NCBI GenBank assembly: GCA_030150505.1
Contig: JASLFS010000044.1
Coordinates: forward strand, 1 to 44,788
Source: Vitreoscilla sp.
GTDB lineage: Bacteria; Pseudomonadota; Gammaproteobacteria; Burkholderiales; Neisseriaceae
Length of the DNA: 44,788 bases
Direction of reading: 5' to 3'
Shown here: piece after piece, positions 15,405-24,096 of the stretch
Position numbering within the stretch: the stretch's first letter is position 1
How the letters are laid out: each line of letters begins with the position of its first letter
Program-made: the position numbers and the translations under genes
Notes under the pieces: generated by a model
What the model saw: only the letters and a program-made list of their open reading frames with translations
What the model was told of the DNA's origin: nothing
The model's database searches: none

Positions 15405-17507
15405 ATGAAAAACATGACTGTGAAAATCCTATCGGGGATAGGTCTCTCATTGGCTTGCCAAGCTGCATTTGCCGGAGCGATCACAGATATTAAAGTTACT
15501 TCTCTATCTGAACAACAAAAAATTATTAAAATTAAATTCGATAAAGAATTGGTTGAGCCTAAAGGCTTCCTGAACAAAAATGACACTTCATTGGTTTTGG
15601 ATTTCCAAGGCAGTAATACAAAATTACCACAAGCTTATTTAGAATATAACGACTCATTGGTTAAAAGTATTTCAGCTGCAGAAGATAAAAACCGCACTCG
15701 CCTAGCTTTAGATTTAGGCATGCCAAGCGAATTCTATACTGAAAAAAAACAAGATGAAATCTGGGTTTATGTTTCAGGAAATAATAAGCAAGCTGCAACT
15801 AAACCAGTTCAATCACCAACTGTATTAACAGAACCAGCGAATACTAACGACACTAAAATTCCAGCACCTATCGTGATTAAAGAGACCATTGTTAAAACAG
15901 AAGCAGCTCCTGCACATGCAGTAGCAACAGCTCCAAGTCTTCCTGTGCAAATGGCTTTCAACAAAGGTAAGAAAAATAGCGGTCGTGTAGTATTAACGAT
16001 TCCAGCTAACGCACCTAAACCAAAAATCACTAAAAATGCTGCTAGCCTAACAGTTGTTTATACGAATGTAATTTTGCCAGCGGCAGAGCAAAAGAAACTA
16101 GATACAAGCGAATTACTAACGCCAGTTCAATCTGTGACATTGGAAAGCTTAGGCGCTAATACTCAAGTTATCATTAACACAAAAGGCTCTTGGGATTACA
16201 AAGAATATGCTGAAAATGGCAAATATGTCTTTGAAATTATTCCAACAACCAATATGGCTGATAGCGCAACATCGCCTCTAACACGCAAAAAGAATTTCAA
16301 AGGTAACAAAGTTACTTTAGATTTCCAAAACATTGAAGTTCGCACGGTTTTACAAATTCTTGCTAAAGAATCTGGCATGAATATTGTTGCAAGCGATTCT
16401 GTTGGCGGCTCTATGACTTTAAATCTAAAAGATGTTCCTTGGGATCAAGCTTTAGATTTGGTTATGCAATCACAAAACTTGGATATCCGTAAGCAAGGTA
16501 ATATTATTAATATTGCCCCTCGTGATGAGTTGTTTGAAAAAGACAAACGCACGTTAACTTACGAACAAGAATTACAATCTTTAGGACCGTTGGTTTCTCA
16601 AACGTTCCAATTACGTTATAAAAATGTTGAAGAATTTAAAGAAATTCTAAAACTAGGTGATGGTACAGGCAGTGGCGATAGAAACTCTATTCTATCTGGC
16701 CGCGGTAGTGCACTAATTGACCCATCAACTAACACATTAATCATTACAGATAACCCTTCTGTTATCAAAAAATTTGCTGCACTGATTGATGAACTAGATG
16801 TTGCTGCACAACAAGTTATGATTGAAGCTCGAATTGTTGAAGCTCAAACAGACTTCTTACGCTCACTAGGTACCAAGATTTCTCATAGCAAAACTGGTGA
16901 TGGCAGATGGACAGGTGGTTCTAACTGGACACCAGGCGATAGCAGTGGCTCGTCAAGTCTAAATATTATTCGCTCTGGTTTATCATCTGTTGTGAATTTA
17001 GAAATTCAAGCTCACCAAGCTGAAGGTAACGCGAAAATTATTTCATCTCCTCGCGTATTAACCCAAGATAGACAAGAAGCTTTAATTGAAAAAGGTACTG
17101 AAATTCCTTACCAAGAAGCATCTTCATCTGGTGCAACTAGTACTAGCTTCAAAAAAGCGGTATTGGGTTTAACTGTTACACCTCAAATCACACCTGATGG
17201 CAATATCATCATGGACTTACAAATTAACAAAGACTCTGTTGGTGGTACGCCAGGTCAAAGTGAGCCTCCAATCAATACCAACCAAATCAAAACCAAAGCA
17301 ATGGTTGAAAATGGTGGTACTCTGATTCTTGGTGGTGTATACGAAGAACGGAAAACAGAAAATGAAACCAAAGTACCTGTATTGGGCGATATCCCACTAT
17401 TAGGTAATTTATTCAAATTCAAGAGCCGTGAACACAACAAGAGCGAGTTATTAATCTTTATTACGCCTAGAATTGTTCCTCAAAGCAACAGCTCTTTGCG
17501 CTACTAA
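15405..17507 (+). CDS. pilQ: Type IV pilus secretin PilQ
   Basis: Outer-membrane channel through which the pilus passes; in Neisseriaceae also needed for DNA uptake. It has 700 residues with a signal peptide (ending AAFA, about 1-23). Two AMIN-type domains (about 25-125 and about 180-285) are separated by a Pro/Ala/Thr-rich linker. An STN/N-domain follows (about 300-375; VTLDFQNIEVRTVLQIL), then N1 (about 400-475) and the secretin core ending VPVLGDIPLLGNLFKF and LLIFITPRIV. The linker lacks obvious small basic octapeptide repeats of the meningococcal type. It is the last pil gene, with a terminator hairpin 36 bases downstream. Confidence 0.96.
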   Translation: MKNMTVKILSGIGLSLACQAAFAGAITDIKVTSLSEQQKIIKIKFDKELVEPKGFLNKNDTSLVLDFQGSNTKLPQAYLEYNDSLVKSISAAEDKNRTRLALDLGMPSEFYTEKKQDEIWVYVSGNNKQAATKPVQSPTVLTEPANTNDTKIPAPIVIKETIVKTEAAPAHAVATAPSLPVQMAFNKGKKNSGRVVLTIPANAPKPKITKNAASLTVVYTNVILPAAEQKKLDTSELLTPVQSVTLESLGANTQVIINTKGSWDYKEYAENGKYVFEIIPTTNMADSATSPLTRKKNFKGNKVTLDFQNIEVRTVLQILAKESGMNIVASDSVGGSMTLNLKDVPWDQALDLVMQSQNLDIRKQGNIINIAPRDELFEKDKRTLTYEQELQSLGPLVSQTFQLRYKNVEEFKEILKLGDGTGSGDRNSILSGRGSALIDPSTNTLIITDNPSVIKKFAALIDELDVAAQQVMIEARIVEAQTDFLRSLGTKISHSKTGDGRWTGGSNWTPGDSSGSSSLNIIRSGLSSVVNLEIQAHQAEGNAKIISSPRVLTQDRQEALIEKGTEIPYQEASSSGATSTSFKKAVLGLTVTPQITPDGNIIMDLQINKDSVGGTPGQSEPPINTNQIKTKAMVENGGTLILGGVYEERKTENETKVPVLGDIPLLGNLFKFKSREHNKSELLIFITPRIVPQSNSSLRY

Positions 17508-17543
17508 AATAAATTTCCGCAACTTGAATTAGTTCAGATACAA

Positions 17544-17580
17544 TGCCTGCTATGGATAAAATAGCAGGCAATATTTTTTT
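17544..17580 (+). terminator. Terminator/attenuator hairpin overlapping the aroK start
   Basis: TGCCTGCTAT (17544-17553) pairs perfectly with ATAGCAGGCA (17561-17570) around the loop GGATAAA. After two or three bases a run of seven T follows (17574-17580). This has all parts of a rho-independent terminator for pilMNOPQ, yet its stem and loop contain both possible aroK start codons and its T-run encodes residues of AroK. It may act as an attenuator that uncouples aroKB from pil transcription. Confidence 0.75.
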
Positions 17581-18079
17581 AATCGGCTTAATGGCAGCAG
17601 GAAAAACAACAATAGGTAGACAGCTTGCCCAAATTTTAAATCTCCAATTTTATGATTCTGATTTAGAAATCACTCAAAAAACTGGGGCAAGTGTTAATAC
17701 TATTTTTGCTGTTGAAGGTGAAACGGGATTTCGTGACCGTGAAGAAAGCATGATTGAGCAACTGACCAAAAAGCAAGGCATTGTATTGGCCACGGGCGGT
17801 GGTGCCATTTTGCGCCCAAACAATCGCCAAGCCCTCAAGCAAAATGGTATTGTAATTTATTTACACACCAGCGTTGATACCATTCTTGAGCGCACAAAAC
17901 ATGATAAAACACGCCCTTTGCTGCAAGTTGCTAATCCTCGTGCTAAATTAGAACCTCTATACCAAGCTCGCGACCCTCTTTATCGCTCCATTGCTGATAT
18001 GATTATCAGCACCGAAAATGGGCAAGTTATCGACATTATTAAAGATATTAAGCAAGCGTTGCCATTACAACAAGGGTGA
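17552..18079 (+). CDS. aroK: Shikimate kinase
   Basis: Phosphorylates shikimate with ATP in the chorismate pathway. From ATG 17552 it has 175 residues, beginning MDKIAGNIFLIG, in line with the family; ATG 17543 would add three residues. No clear ribosome binding site precedes either. The P-loop GLMAAGKTT (usually GxxGxGKS/T; here an Ala replaces the middle Gly), the shikimate-binding FRDREE and the ATGGGAI motif are present, as is the lid TRPLL. The coding start lies inside a terminator-like hairpin. It is followed by aroB with a short overlap to an unused GTG. Confidence 0.95.
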   Translation: MDKIAGNIFLIGLMAAGKTTIGRQLAQILNLQFYDSDLEITQKTGASVNTIFAVEGETGFRDREESMIEQLTKKQGIVLATGGGAILRPNNRQALKQNGIVIYLHTSVDTILERTKHDKTRPLLQVANPRAKLEPLYQARDPLYRSIADMIISTENGQVIDIIKDIKQALPLQQG

Positions 18080-18081
18080 TT

Positions 18082-19161
18082 ATGATTAATACTTGGGTAA
18101 AAACTCCATCCAAAACTTATCCGATTTTGATTCAAGCAGGATTATTGAATCAACTATCTCAGCATTTGACGCTGTCTAACAATGCTCCAATCGCAATTAT
18201 CAGCAACGAAACCATTGCGCCTTTGTATTTAAAACAAGTTGAAAATGCATTGGATCAATTACAAGCTCAATATTTCTCAATTATTTTACCTGATGGTGAA
18301 TGCTATAAAAATTGGGAAACATTGAATCTAATTTTTGACGGTTTACTAACCAATTTTGCTGAACGAAAAACCACTTTAATTGCATTGGGTGGCGGTGTGA
18401 TTGGTGATATGGTTGGCTTTGCTGCTGCTTGCTATCAACGTGGTATTCCTTTTATTCAAATTCCAACGACCTTACTAAGCCAAGTAGATTCATCAGTTGG
18501 TGGCAAAACTGCCATTAACCATCCTCTTGGTAAAAATATGATTGGTGCTTTTTACCAACCAGAAGCGGTCTATATTGATTTAAATACGTTGAAAACATTA
18601 CCCGCTCGAGAGTTTAGTGCTGGTTTGGCTGAAGTCATCAAGTACGCTTTATTAGGTAATGTGGCATTTTTAGAATGGCTAGAAAACAATATTGAAAAAC
18701 TAATGGCACTGGATACCGATGCCCTTGCTTATGCCATTCAAACTTGCTGTGAAATGAAAGCTGATATTGTCAATCAAGATGAAAAAGAACACGGTTGTCG
18801 GGCTTTTCTAAATTTAGGGCATACTTTTGGCCATGCGATTGAAGCAGAAATGGGTTATGGCAATTGGCTGCATGGCGAAGCAGTAGCAACAGGAATGGTC
18901 ATTGCTTGTCGATTATCCGAGGAGTTAGGTCACATCAGCAACAGAGATACCGACCGGGTTATTGCTTTACTACAACGTGCAAATCTACCTACTACTCCAC
19001 CGCCATTTGAAATGAATAAATGGCTAGAGCATATGCAGCATGATAAAAAAGTTTCACAAGGAACCATCCGATTCATTGCTTTACAAGCACTCGGGCAAGC
19101 ATATCAAACCGATAAAATAGAAACGGAAATTGTTCAAAAAGCAATTAAAAACGCTTATTAA
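18082..19161 (+). CDS. aroB: 3-dehydroquinate synthase
   Basis: Second step of the shikimate pathway: DAHP to 3-dehydroquinate, using NAD and a metal ion. ATG 18082 (359 residues) is preferred because AAGGG lies six bases before it, over the GTG at 18076. Conserved parts: ALGGGVIGDMVGFAA, PTTLLSQVDSSVGGKTA, the metal ligands in GLAEVIKYA and LGHTFGHAIE, and WLHGEAVATGM. It is directly behind aroK, as in Neisseria. Transcription probably stops at the following inverted repeat. Confidence 0.97.
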   Translation: MINTWVKTPSKTYPILIQAGLLNQLSQHLTLSNNAPIAIISNETIAPLYLKQVENALDQLQAQYFSIILPDGECYKNWETLNLIFDGLLTNFAERKTTLIALGGGVIGDMVGFAAACYQRGIPFIQIPTTLLSQVDSSVGGKTAINHPLGKNMIGAFYQPEAVYIDLNTLKTLPAREFSAGLAEVIKYALLGNVAFLEWLENNIEKLMALDTDALAYAIQTCCEMKADIVNQDEKEHGCRAFLNLGHTFGHAIEAEMGYGNWLHGEAVATGMVIACRLSEELGHISNRDTDRVIALLQRANLPTTPPPFEMNKWLEHMQHDKKVSQGTIRFIALQALGQAYQTDKIETEIVQKAIKNAY

Positions 19162-19171
19162 TCAAATTACT

Positions 19172-19195
19172 TTCAGGCAGCCTAGGCTGCCTGAA
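19172..19195. repeat. Inverted pair of DNA uptake sequences (AG-simDUS)
   Basis: Two copies of the 12-mer AGGCTGCCTGAA abut head to head: the reverse complement at 19172-19183 and the forward copy at 19184-19195, a perfect 24-bp palindrome. Neisseriaceae often use paired DUS as terminators; here it lies 10 bases after the aroB stop. The T-tract is weak (TTATATTT). The dialect is the one known from Simonsiella and points to natural transformation with DUS-bearing DNA. Confidence 0.85.
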
Positions 19196-19224
19196 CTTAT
19201 ATTTAAAACAGAACCAGCCAATTT

Positions 19225-19254
19225 TTGGATATTTTCTGTGCAAGCAGCTACAAT
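19225..19254 (+). promoter_or_regulatory. Promoter for the patZ-like gene
   Basis: TTGGAT (19225-19230), an 18-base spacer and TACAAT (19249-19254). It lies 53 bases ahead of the ATG, after the DUS palindrome. Confidence 0.5.
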
Positions 19255-19307
19255 GACACTTATATATTTCTAATGAAAATAAATTTGAGTAGAGGTGAGA
19301 AAACAAT

Positions 19308-22028
19308 ATGCGACCACACTATCTTCATGATCTCTTTAACCCAAAGCATCTTGCTGTCGTTGGCGCAAGTGATCGCCAAAACTCAGTTGGACAAATTGTT
19401 TTTACAAACTTACTTTCAGGTCAATTTCAAGGCAAGCTGACACCTGTTAATCTAAAGCACAATTTAGTTGGTGGATTACCAGCGGTTCATAAGCTTACTC
19501 AAATTAAAGAAAAAGTAGATGTTGCCATTATTGCAACACCTCCAAATACCTACGACACAACAGTCAAAGAAGCTGCCAAAAGTAAAATTCGTTTTCTCAT
19601 TCTAGTCAAAACAATGGATGACCAAAATGAAGAAGACTTAGCCTGCTTACAAAAAGCAGTCAAAAGTGCCCAAAAGCTAGGTGTTCGCTTATTAGGTCCC
19701 AGCGTATTAGGCTTATTGCGCCCAGTAGCAGGTTTAAATGCCAGCTCATACTCTACTCACAGCCACCCAGGCAATTTATCCCTTGTCAGCCAATCTAGCG
19801 CATTGTGTACAGCCATGATTGAATGGGCTAAAAATCGAGACATCGGCTTTGCAACCATTTTATCTTTAGGCGAACAAACATGGGATATCGACTTCGGTGA
19901 GATTCTCGACTATCTCACCCATGACCGCTCTACTTCAGCCATCTTATTGCACATTCAGCATGTTAATAGCGGACGTAAATTTTTAAGTGCACTACGTGCA
20001 GCAGCAAGAGTGAAGCCCGTTGTTGTCATTAAATCTGGGCGCTCATTTGAACAATTTGATGGCTTATCAACAGCCAGCCAAATTATAGATAGAACAGATG
20101 TTTTTGAATGCGCTCTCGCTCGAGCGGGCGTTTTACGCGTCGATACCATCTCGCAGATGTTTACCGCGGTCAAAGTATTAGCCGCAAACTATCGCGCCAA
20201 AGGCAACCGCTTAGCCATTATTTCCAATGGCAAAGGGCTAGGTGTTTTAGCATCAGACCGTGCTCTGGATATTCATGTCCCATTAGCACAGCTATCCACC
20301 AATACATTAAAAGCATTAAATAAAGCACTGCCTGCTAATTGGTCACATTGCAACCCGATTGATATTTTGAGCGATGCTAGCCCATTGCGCTTCAGAACGG
20401 CTGTTAAACTGTGTTTGGATGATCCAAACATTGATGGCGTATTGGTTATCTTCACACCACAAATTGGTACCGATCACATCAATACTGCACAAATGATGGT
20501 TCAATTGCAACGGGATAGCCATAAACCACTGATGCTCACTTGGTTAGGCGAAGAAAAAGTACAAACCAGCCGAGCATTGCTGACCAAATCACGTTGCGTA
20601 CAATTCAATGCACCAGAATATGGTATAGAAGTCTTTAAAAAACTATCTGAATACCACCGTAACCAAGAATTACTACTGCAAACACCAAGACCATTAAACA
20701 ACACTTGGGATGAGCCTGATTTTAACAAAGCACATAAACTATTAGCACAAGCCAAGAAAAACAATCACCCATTGCTTTCAGAAGTAACATCCAAAGAACT
20801 GCTGGATATCTTTCATATTCAAGCCAACCCGACACAACTGGTTACCAACATCGAAGATGCATGCAAAATTGCCAAAGAAATCGGCTATCCAGTGGTATTA
20901 AAAATTGATTCTAGTGAAATATTTGATCGCTCTGAAATTGGTGCAATTAGCCTTAACATTGGCAATGAAGAAGCACTTAAAGAATCATACAACCGCATTA
21001 TGGAGCGCGTAGCACAACATTATCCAGAAGCAACCATCTACGGAATGAGCATTCAATCCATGCTCAAAATGAAAAACATGCGTGAGGTAATGATTAGCGT
21101 TGCCCAAGATCCCATTTTCGGACCCATCATCACTTTTGGCTCTGGCGGTGTATCTGCTGTCATTCAAAAAGATACTGCATCATCCCTGCCTCCGCTTAAT
21201 GATCACCTCATTGACGATATGCTCAAGCACACCAAGGTAGGCAAAACACTACAAGCTTTCAAAAACATGCCGGCCGCCAATAACCAAGCTTTAAAAGATA
21301 TTTTCCTAAAAGTATCCGAAATGGTTTGTGAACTTCCTGAAATGGCAGAATTAGAACTCAACCCTATCTTCGTCAATCATGATGATGCCATTGTTATTGA
21401 TGCAAAAATCGTTTTAAATTTGGATTACAAAAAACAAGATCGATATGGCCACATGGCAATCATGCCGTATCCATACCGCTTTGAAAATCAAAAAACTTTA
21501 AAAAATGGCACCAAAGTACTCATTCGCCCTTCTCGCCCAGAAGATGCCGATATGGTACAAGAATTTGTTCGAAACTTATCGGATCAAAGCCGATATAACC
21601 GTTTCATGTCTAGCATTAAACAATTATCTCAATCTGTATTGGTAAGATTTACACAATTAGACTATGACCGTGAAATGGCGTTAATTATGGTCAAACCAGA
21701 TGAAAAAAATGGCGATCAAATGCTTGGAATAGCACGCTATTCAACTGACCCAGATATGGAAGTATGTGAATTTGCAACCTCTGTTGCGGATGATTGGCAA
21801 CACCAAGGAATTGCCAATATTCTAATGAATCAACTATTTGATGTTGCAAGAGACCAAGGTTTAGCTCTCATGCGCGGAGACATACTTGTCTCTAATACGC
21901 CCATGGTGAAATTCATGCAGAAATTAGGCTTTACCATCCGCAGAGACCCAGAAGATAACAGCATCTATATCGTAGAAAAAAACCTAATTAACGAAAACAC
22001 GACACCAAGTATAAGACAAAAGCAGTAA
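19308..22028 (+). CDS. patZ: PatZ/Pat-type protein lysine acetyltransferase (ACD-like domain plus GNAT)
   Basis: Probably acetylates lysines of metabolic enzymes such as acetyl-CoA synthetase. It has 906 residues (E. coli PatZ about 886). Order: CoA-binding domain (about 8-105, FNPKHLAVVGASD), succinyl-CoA-ligase-like domains (about 150-440), an ATP-grasp domain (about 470-710) and a C-terminal GNAT domain (about 730-890, with QHQGIANILM). At the place where active ADP-forming acetyl-CoA synthetases have the phosphorylated His of SHTG, this protein reads SQII (Gln258), so the synthetase activity is expected to be lost, as in Pat proteins. ATG 19308 has GAGGTGAG upstream. Confidence 0.88.
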   Translation: MRPHYLHDLFNPKHLAVVGASDRQNSVGQIVFTNLLSGQFQGKLTPVNLKHNLVGGLPAVHKLTQIKEKVDVAIIATPPNTYDTTVKEAAKSKIRFLILVKTMDDQNEEDLACLQKAVKSAQKLGVRLLGPSVLGLLRPVAGLNASSYSTHSHPGNLSLVSQSSALCTAMIEWAKNRDIGFATILSLGEQTWDIDFGEILDYLTHDRSTSAILLHIQHVNSGRKFLSALRAAARVKPVVVIKSGRSFEQFDGLSTASQIIDRTDVFECALARAGVLRVDTISQMFTAVKVLAANYRAKGNRLAIISNGKGLGVLASDRALDIHVPLAQLSTNTLKALNKALPANWSHCNPIDILSDASPLRFRTAVKLCLDDPNIDGVLVIFTPQIGTDHINTAQMMVQLQRDSHKPLMLTWLGEEKVQTSRALLTKSRCVQFNAPEYGIEVFKKLSEYHRNQELLLQTPRPLNNTWDEPDFNKAHKLLAQAKKNNHPLLSEVTSKELLDIFHIQANPTQLVTNIEDACKIAKEIGYPVVLKIDSSEIFDRSEIGAISLNIGNEEALKESYNRIMERVAQHYPEATIYGMSIQSMLKMKNMREVMISVAQDPIFGPIITFGSGGVSAVIQKDTASSLPPLNDHLIDDMLKHTKVGKTLQAFKNMPAANNQALKDIFLKVSEMVCELPEMAELELNPIFVNHDDAIVIDAKIVLNLDYKKQDRYGHMAIMPYPYRFENQKTLKNGTKVLIRPSRPEDADMVQEFVRNLSDQSRYNRFMSSIKQLSQSVLVRFTQLDYDREMALIMVKPDEKNGDQMLGIARYSTDPDMEVCEFATSVADDWQHQGIANILMNQLFDVARDQGLALMRGDILVSNTPMVKFMQKLGFTIRRDPEDNSIYIVEKNLINENTTPSIRQKQ

Positions 22029-22032
22029 ATGC

Positions 22033-22062
22033 TTGCCATATAAACAATAATTAGCCTAAAAT
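22033..22062 (+). promoter_or_regulatory. Promoter for rpsP-rimM-trmD-rplS
   Basis: TTGCCA (22033-22038), an 18-base spacer and TAAAAT (22057-22062). It starts just after the patZ stop and gives a leader of about 30 bases before rpsP. Confidence 0.6.
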
Positions 22063-22100
22063 AGACGGTTTTCTCATAACAGGCTTTTGAAGGAAAGAAA

Positions 22101-22349
22101 ATGGTTGTTATCCGTTTATCTCGCGGCGGTTCTAAACATCGCCCATTCTATAACGTAGTGGTTCAAGATTCTCGTATGAGTCGTGACGGCCGCTTTATTG
22201 AACGCGTTGGCTTCTACAATCCAGTAGCTAACGAAAAACAAGAACGTGTTCGTTTGGACGCTGAGCGTTTAAACCACTGGATCAGCAAAGGCGCGCAAAT
22301 GAGCGATGCAGTTGCTAAATTAGTAAGAAACCAAAAAGCTGCTGCTTAA
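22101..22349 (+). CDS. rpsP: 30S ribosomal protein S16
   Basis: Small-subunit assembly protein. It has 82 residues, starts MVVIRLSRGGSKHRPFYNVV and contains RDGRFIERVGFYNP, diagnostic for S16. AAGGAAAG lies ahead of ATG 22101. It is the first gene of the widely conserved operon rpsP-rimM-trmD-rplS. Confidence 0.98.
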   Translation: MVVIRLSRGGSKHRPFYNVVVQDSRMSRDGRFIERVGFYNPVANEKQERVRLDAERLNHWISKGAQMSDAVAKLVRNQKAAA

Positions 22350-22352
22350 TAA

Positions 22353-22892
22353 ATGATGACTGAAAAACTACAACGTAATCAGCTAACGATCCCGGATGGC
22401 CATGTTGCCATGGGCTACATTAAAGCCACTGTAGGGGTAAAAGGTTGGGTAAAGATTCATACCGATACCGAATTTGTTGATAGTTTACTAGATTACTCTA
22501 CTTGGCATATTGGTAAAAACAACCAATGGCAAAATATTGAAATCGAGTCAGGCAAAGTGGTTAGTGGCATTTTACAAGTAAAATTTGCCAATATTGACAC
22601 TCCAGAAGCTGCCGTTTTATTACGCGGCTATACCATTACTATTGCTCGAGAAGACTTTGAGACCCCTGAGGAAGATGAGTTCTATTGGGCAGATTTAGTA
22701 GGGATGTCAGTGATTAATCACGAAGGTCATGTATTAGGTACAGTGAAAGGTCTACTAGAAACAGGTGCACATGATGTTTTAGACATCAGAGGCGAATACG
22801 GACAGAAATTAATCCCTTTTGTTTCGCACTATGTAGACTCAATTAATAGTGATCTTAAAACCATTACGGTTGATTGGGGTATTGACTACTGA
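22353..22892 (+). CDS. rimM: 16S rRNA processing protein RimM
   Basis: Helps maturation of the 30S head by binding S19. It has 179 residues with an N-terminal RimM barrel (about 18-100; GYIKATVGVKGWVKIHTDTE) and a C-terminal PRC-barrel (about 105-178; EFYWADLVGMSV, LLETGAHDVLDI, IPFVSHYV). It starts 3 bases after rpsP (ATG 22353, or the adjacent ATG 22356) and shares one base with trmD. Confidence 0.95.
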   Translation: MMTEKLQRNQLTIPDGHVAMGYIKATVGVKGWVKIHTDTEFVDSLLDYSTWHIGKNNQWQNIEIESGKVVSGILQVKFANIDTPEAAVLLRGYTITIAREDFETPEEDEFYWADLVGMSVINHEGHVLGTVKGLLETGAHDVLDIRGEYGQKLIPFVSHYVDSINSDLKTITVDWGIDY

Positions 22893-23647
22893 TGCACATA
22901 CAAGCTATCAGCGTCTTACCTGAAATGTTTCAAAGTATTACAGAGTATGGCGTAACCTCACGCGCGTTAAAACAAGATTTATGGCAATTCAACGCCATTA
23001 ACCCGCGTCAGTTTGCTGACAATAAACTTGGCTATATTGATGACCGCCCCTTCGGAGGTGGACCTGGCATGATCATGATGGCACCGCCCTTACAGGCAGC
23101 CATAGATTTTGCAAAAGAACAACATCAAGGTAAAGAACCCACAAAAGTGATTTACCTCAGCCCACAGGGCAAGCCATTTACTCATGCGAAAGCTGAAGAA
23201 TTAGCACAAACCAGTGGTTTTATTCTTCTATGTGGACGTTATGAAGGCATTGATGAGCGCTTACTAGAAACCAGTGTTGACGAAGAAATTTCAATCGGCG
23301 ACTTTGTGGTTTCTGGAGGAGAACTTCCTGCCATGATGGTTATTGATGCTGTTCTTCGCTTAATAGATGGTGTATTAGGTGATAATCAATCAGCTAAGGA
23401 AGATTCATTTGCCGACGGTTTATTAGACTGCCCGCACTATACTCGACCATTGGTGTTTCAAGACAAAACTGTCCCAGACGTTTTGCGCTCGGGTCACCAT
23501 AAAAACATTGCAACGTGGCGCTTACAACAATCGCTACAACGCACTTTGAATAGACGACCTGATTTACTCGATCAGCGTCCTTTAACAAAACAGGAATCTA
23601 GGCTCTTGGCAACAATCCAAGAGGAACGAGAGACCAATAAGAAATAG
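22892..23647 (+). CDS. trmD: tRNA (guanine-N1)-methyltransferase TrmD
   Basis: Methylates G37 of tRNAs reading CNN codons, using S-adenosylmethionine, preventing frameshifts. It has 251 residues. The SPOUT trefoil-knot region is clear: YLSPQGKPF, LLCGRYEGIDERL and SIGDFVVSGGELPAMM. The substrate-linked DDRPFGGGPGM is near the N-terminus and RSGHHKNIATWR near the C-terminus. ATG 22892 overlaps the rimM stop by one base. Confidence 0.97.
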   Translation: MHIQAISVLPEMFQSITEYGVTSRALKQDLWQFNAINPRQFADNKLGYIDDRPFGGGPGMIMMAPPLQAAIDFAKEQHQGKEPTKVIYLSPQGKPFTHAKAEELAQTSGFILLCGRYEGIDERLLETSVDEEISIGDFVVSGGELPAMMVIDAVLRLIDGVLGDNQSAKEDSFADGLLDCPHYTRPLVFQDKTVPDVLRSGHHKNIATWRLQQSLQRTLNRRPDLLDQRPLTKQESRLLATIQEERETNKK

Positions 23648-23657
23648 GATTTGCATC

Positions 23658-24023
23658 ATGAACTTGATCGAACAATTGGAGCAAGAAGAAATTGCTCGCT
23701 TGGGTAAAACCATTCCTGAATTCGCGCCTGGTGATACAGTAATCGTATCAGTTAAAGTAAAAGAGGGCACTCGCGAACGTTTACAAGCTTATGAAGGCGT
23801 TGTAATCGCTCGTCGTAACCGTGGCCTAAACAGCTCTTTCATCGTTCGTAAAATTTCTAACGGTGAAGGTGTTGAACGTACATTCCAATTGTACGCTCCA
23901 ACAGTAGCTAATATCGTTGTTAAACGTCGTGGTGACGTTCGCCGTGCTAAGCTATACTACTTACGTGGCTTAACTGGTAAAGCTGCTCGTATTAAAGAAA
24001 AATTGCCAGCTCGTAAAGGTTAA
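23658..24023 (+). CDS. rplS: 50S ribosomal protein L19
   Basis: Large-subunit protein at the interface with the 30S. It has 121 residues, starting MNLIEQLEQEEIARLGKTIP with the conserved FAPGDTVIV, YEGVVIARRNRGLNSSF and RRGDVRRAKLYYLR. It is the last gene of the operon and is followed by a strong terminator. Confidence 0.98.
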   Translation: MNLIEQLEQEEIARLGKTIPEFAPGDTVIVSVKVKEGTRERLQAYEGVVIARRNRGLNSSFIVRKISNGEGVERTFQLYAPTVANIVVKRRGDVRRAKLYYLRGLTGKAARIKEKLPARKG

Positions 24024-24043
24024 TCTTTACAAGCTATGCATAA

Positions 24044-24071
24044 AAAAAGCACCTCATTTGAGGTGCTTTTT
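24044..24071 (+). terminator. Rho-independent terminator after rplS
   Basis: AAAAAGCACCTC pairs with GAGGTGCTTTTT around ATTT. It has T-runs on both strands and lies between convergent rplS and ppk2, so it probably serves both. Confidence 0.88.
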
Positions 24072-24096
24072 GCATGATGATTAGAATAAAGAAAAA

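Noticed and set aside
19225..19440. 71-codon frame ahead of and into patZ
   Set aside because: It covers the promoter of patZ and then runs in the wrong frame through its conserved CoA-binding domain.
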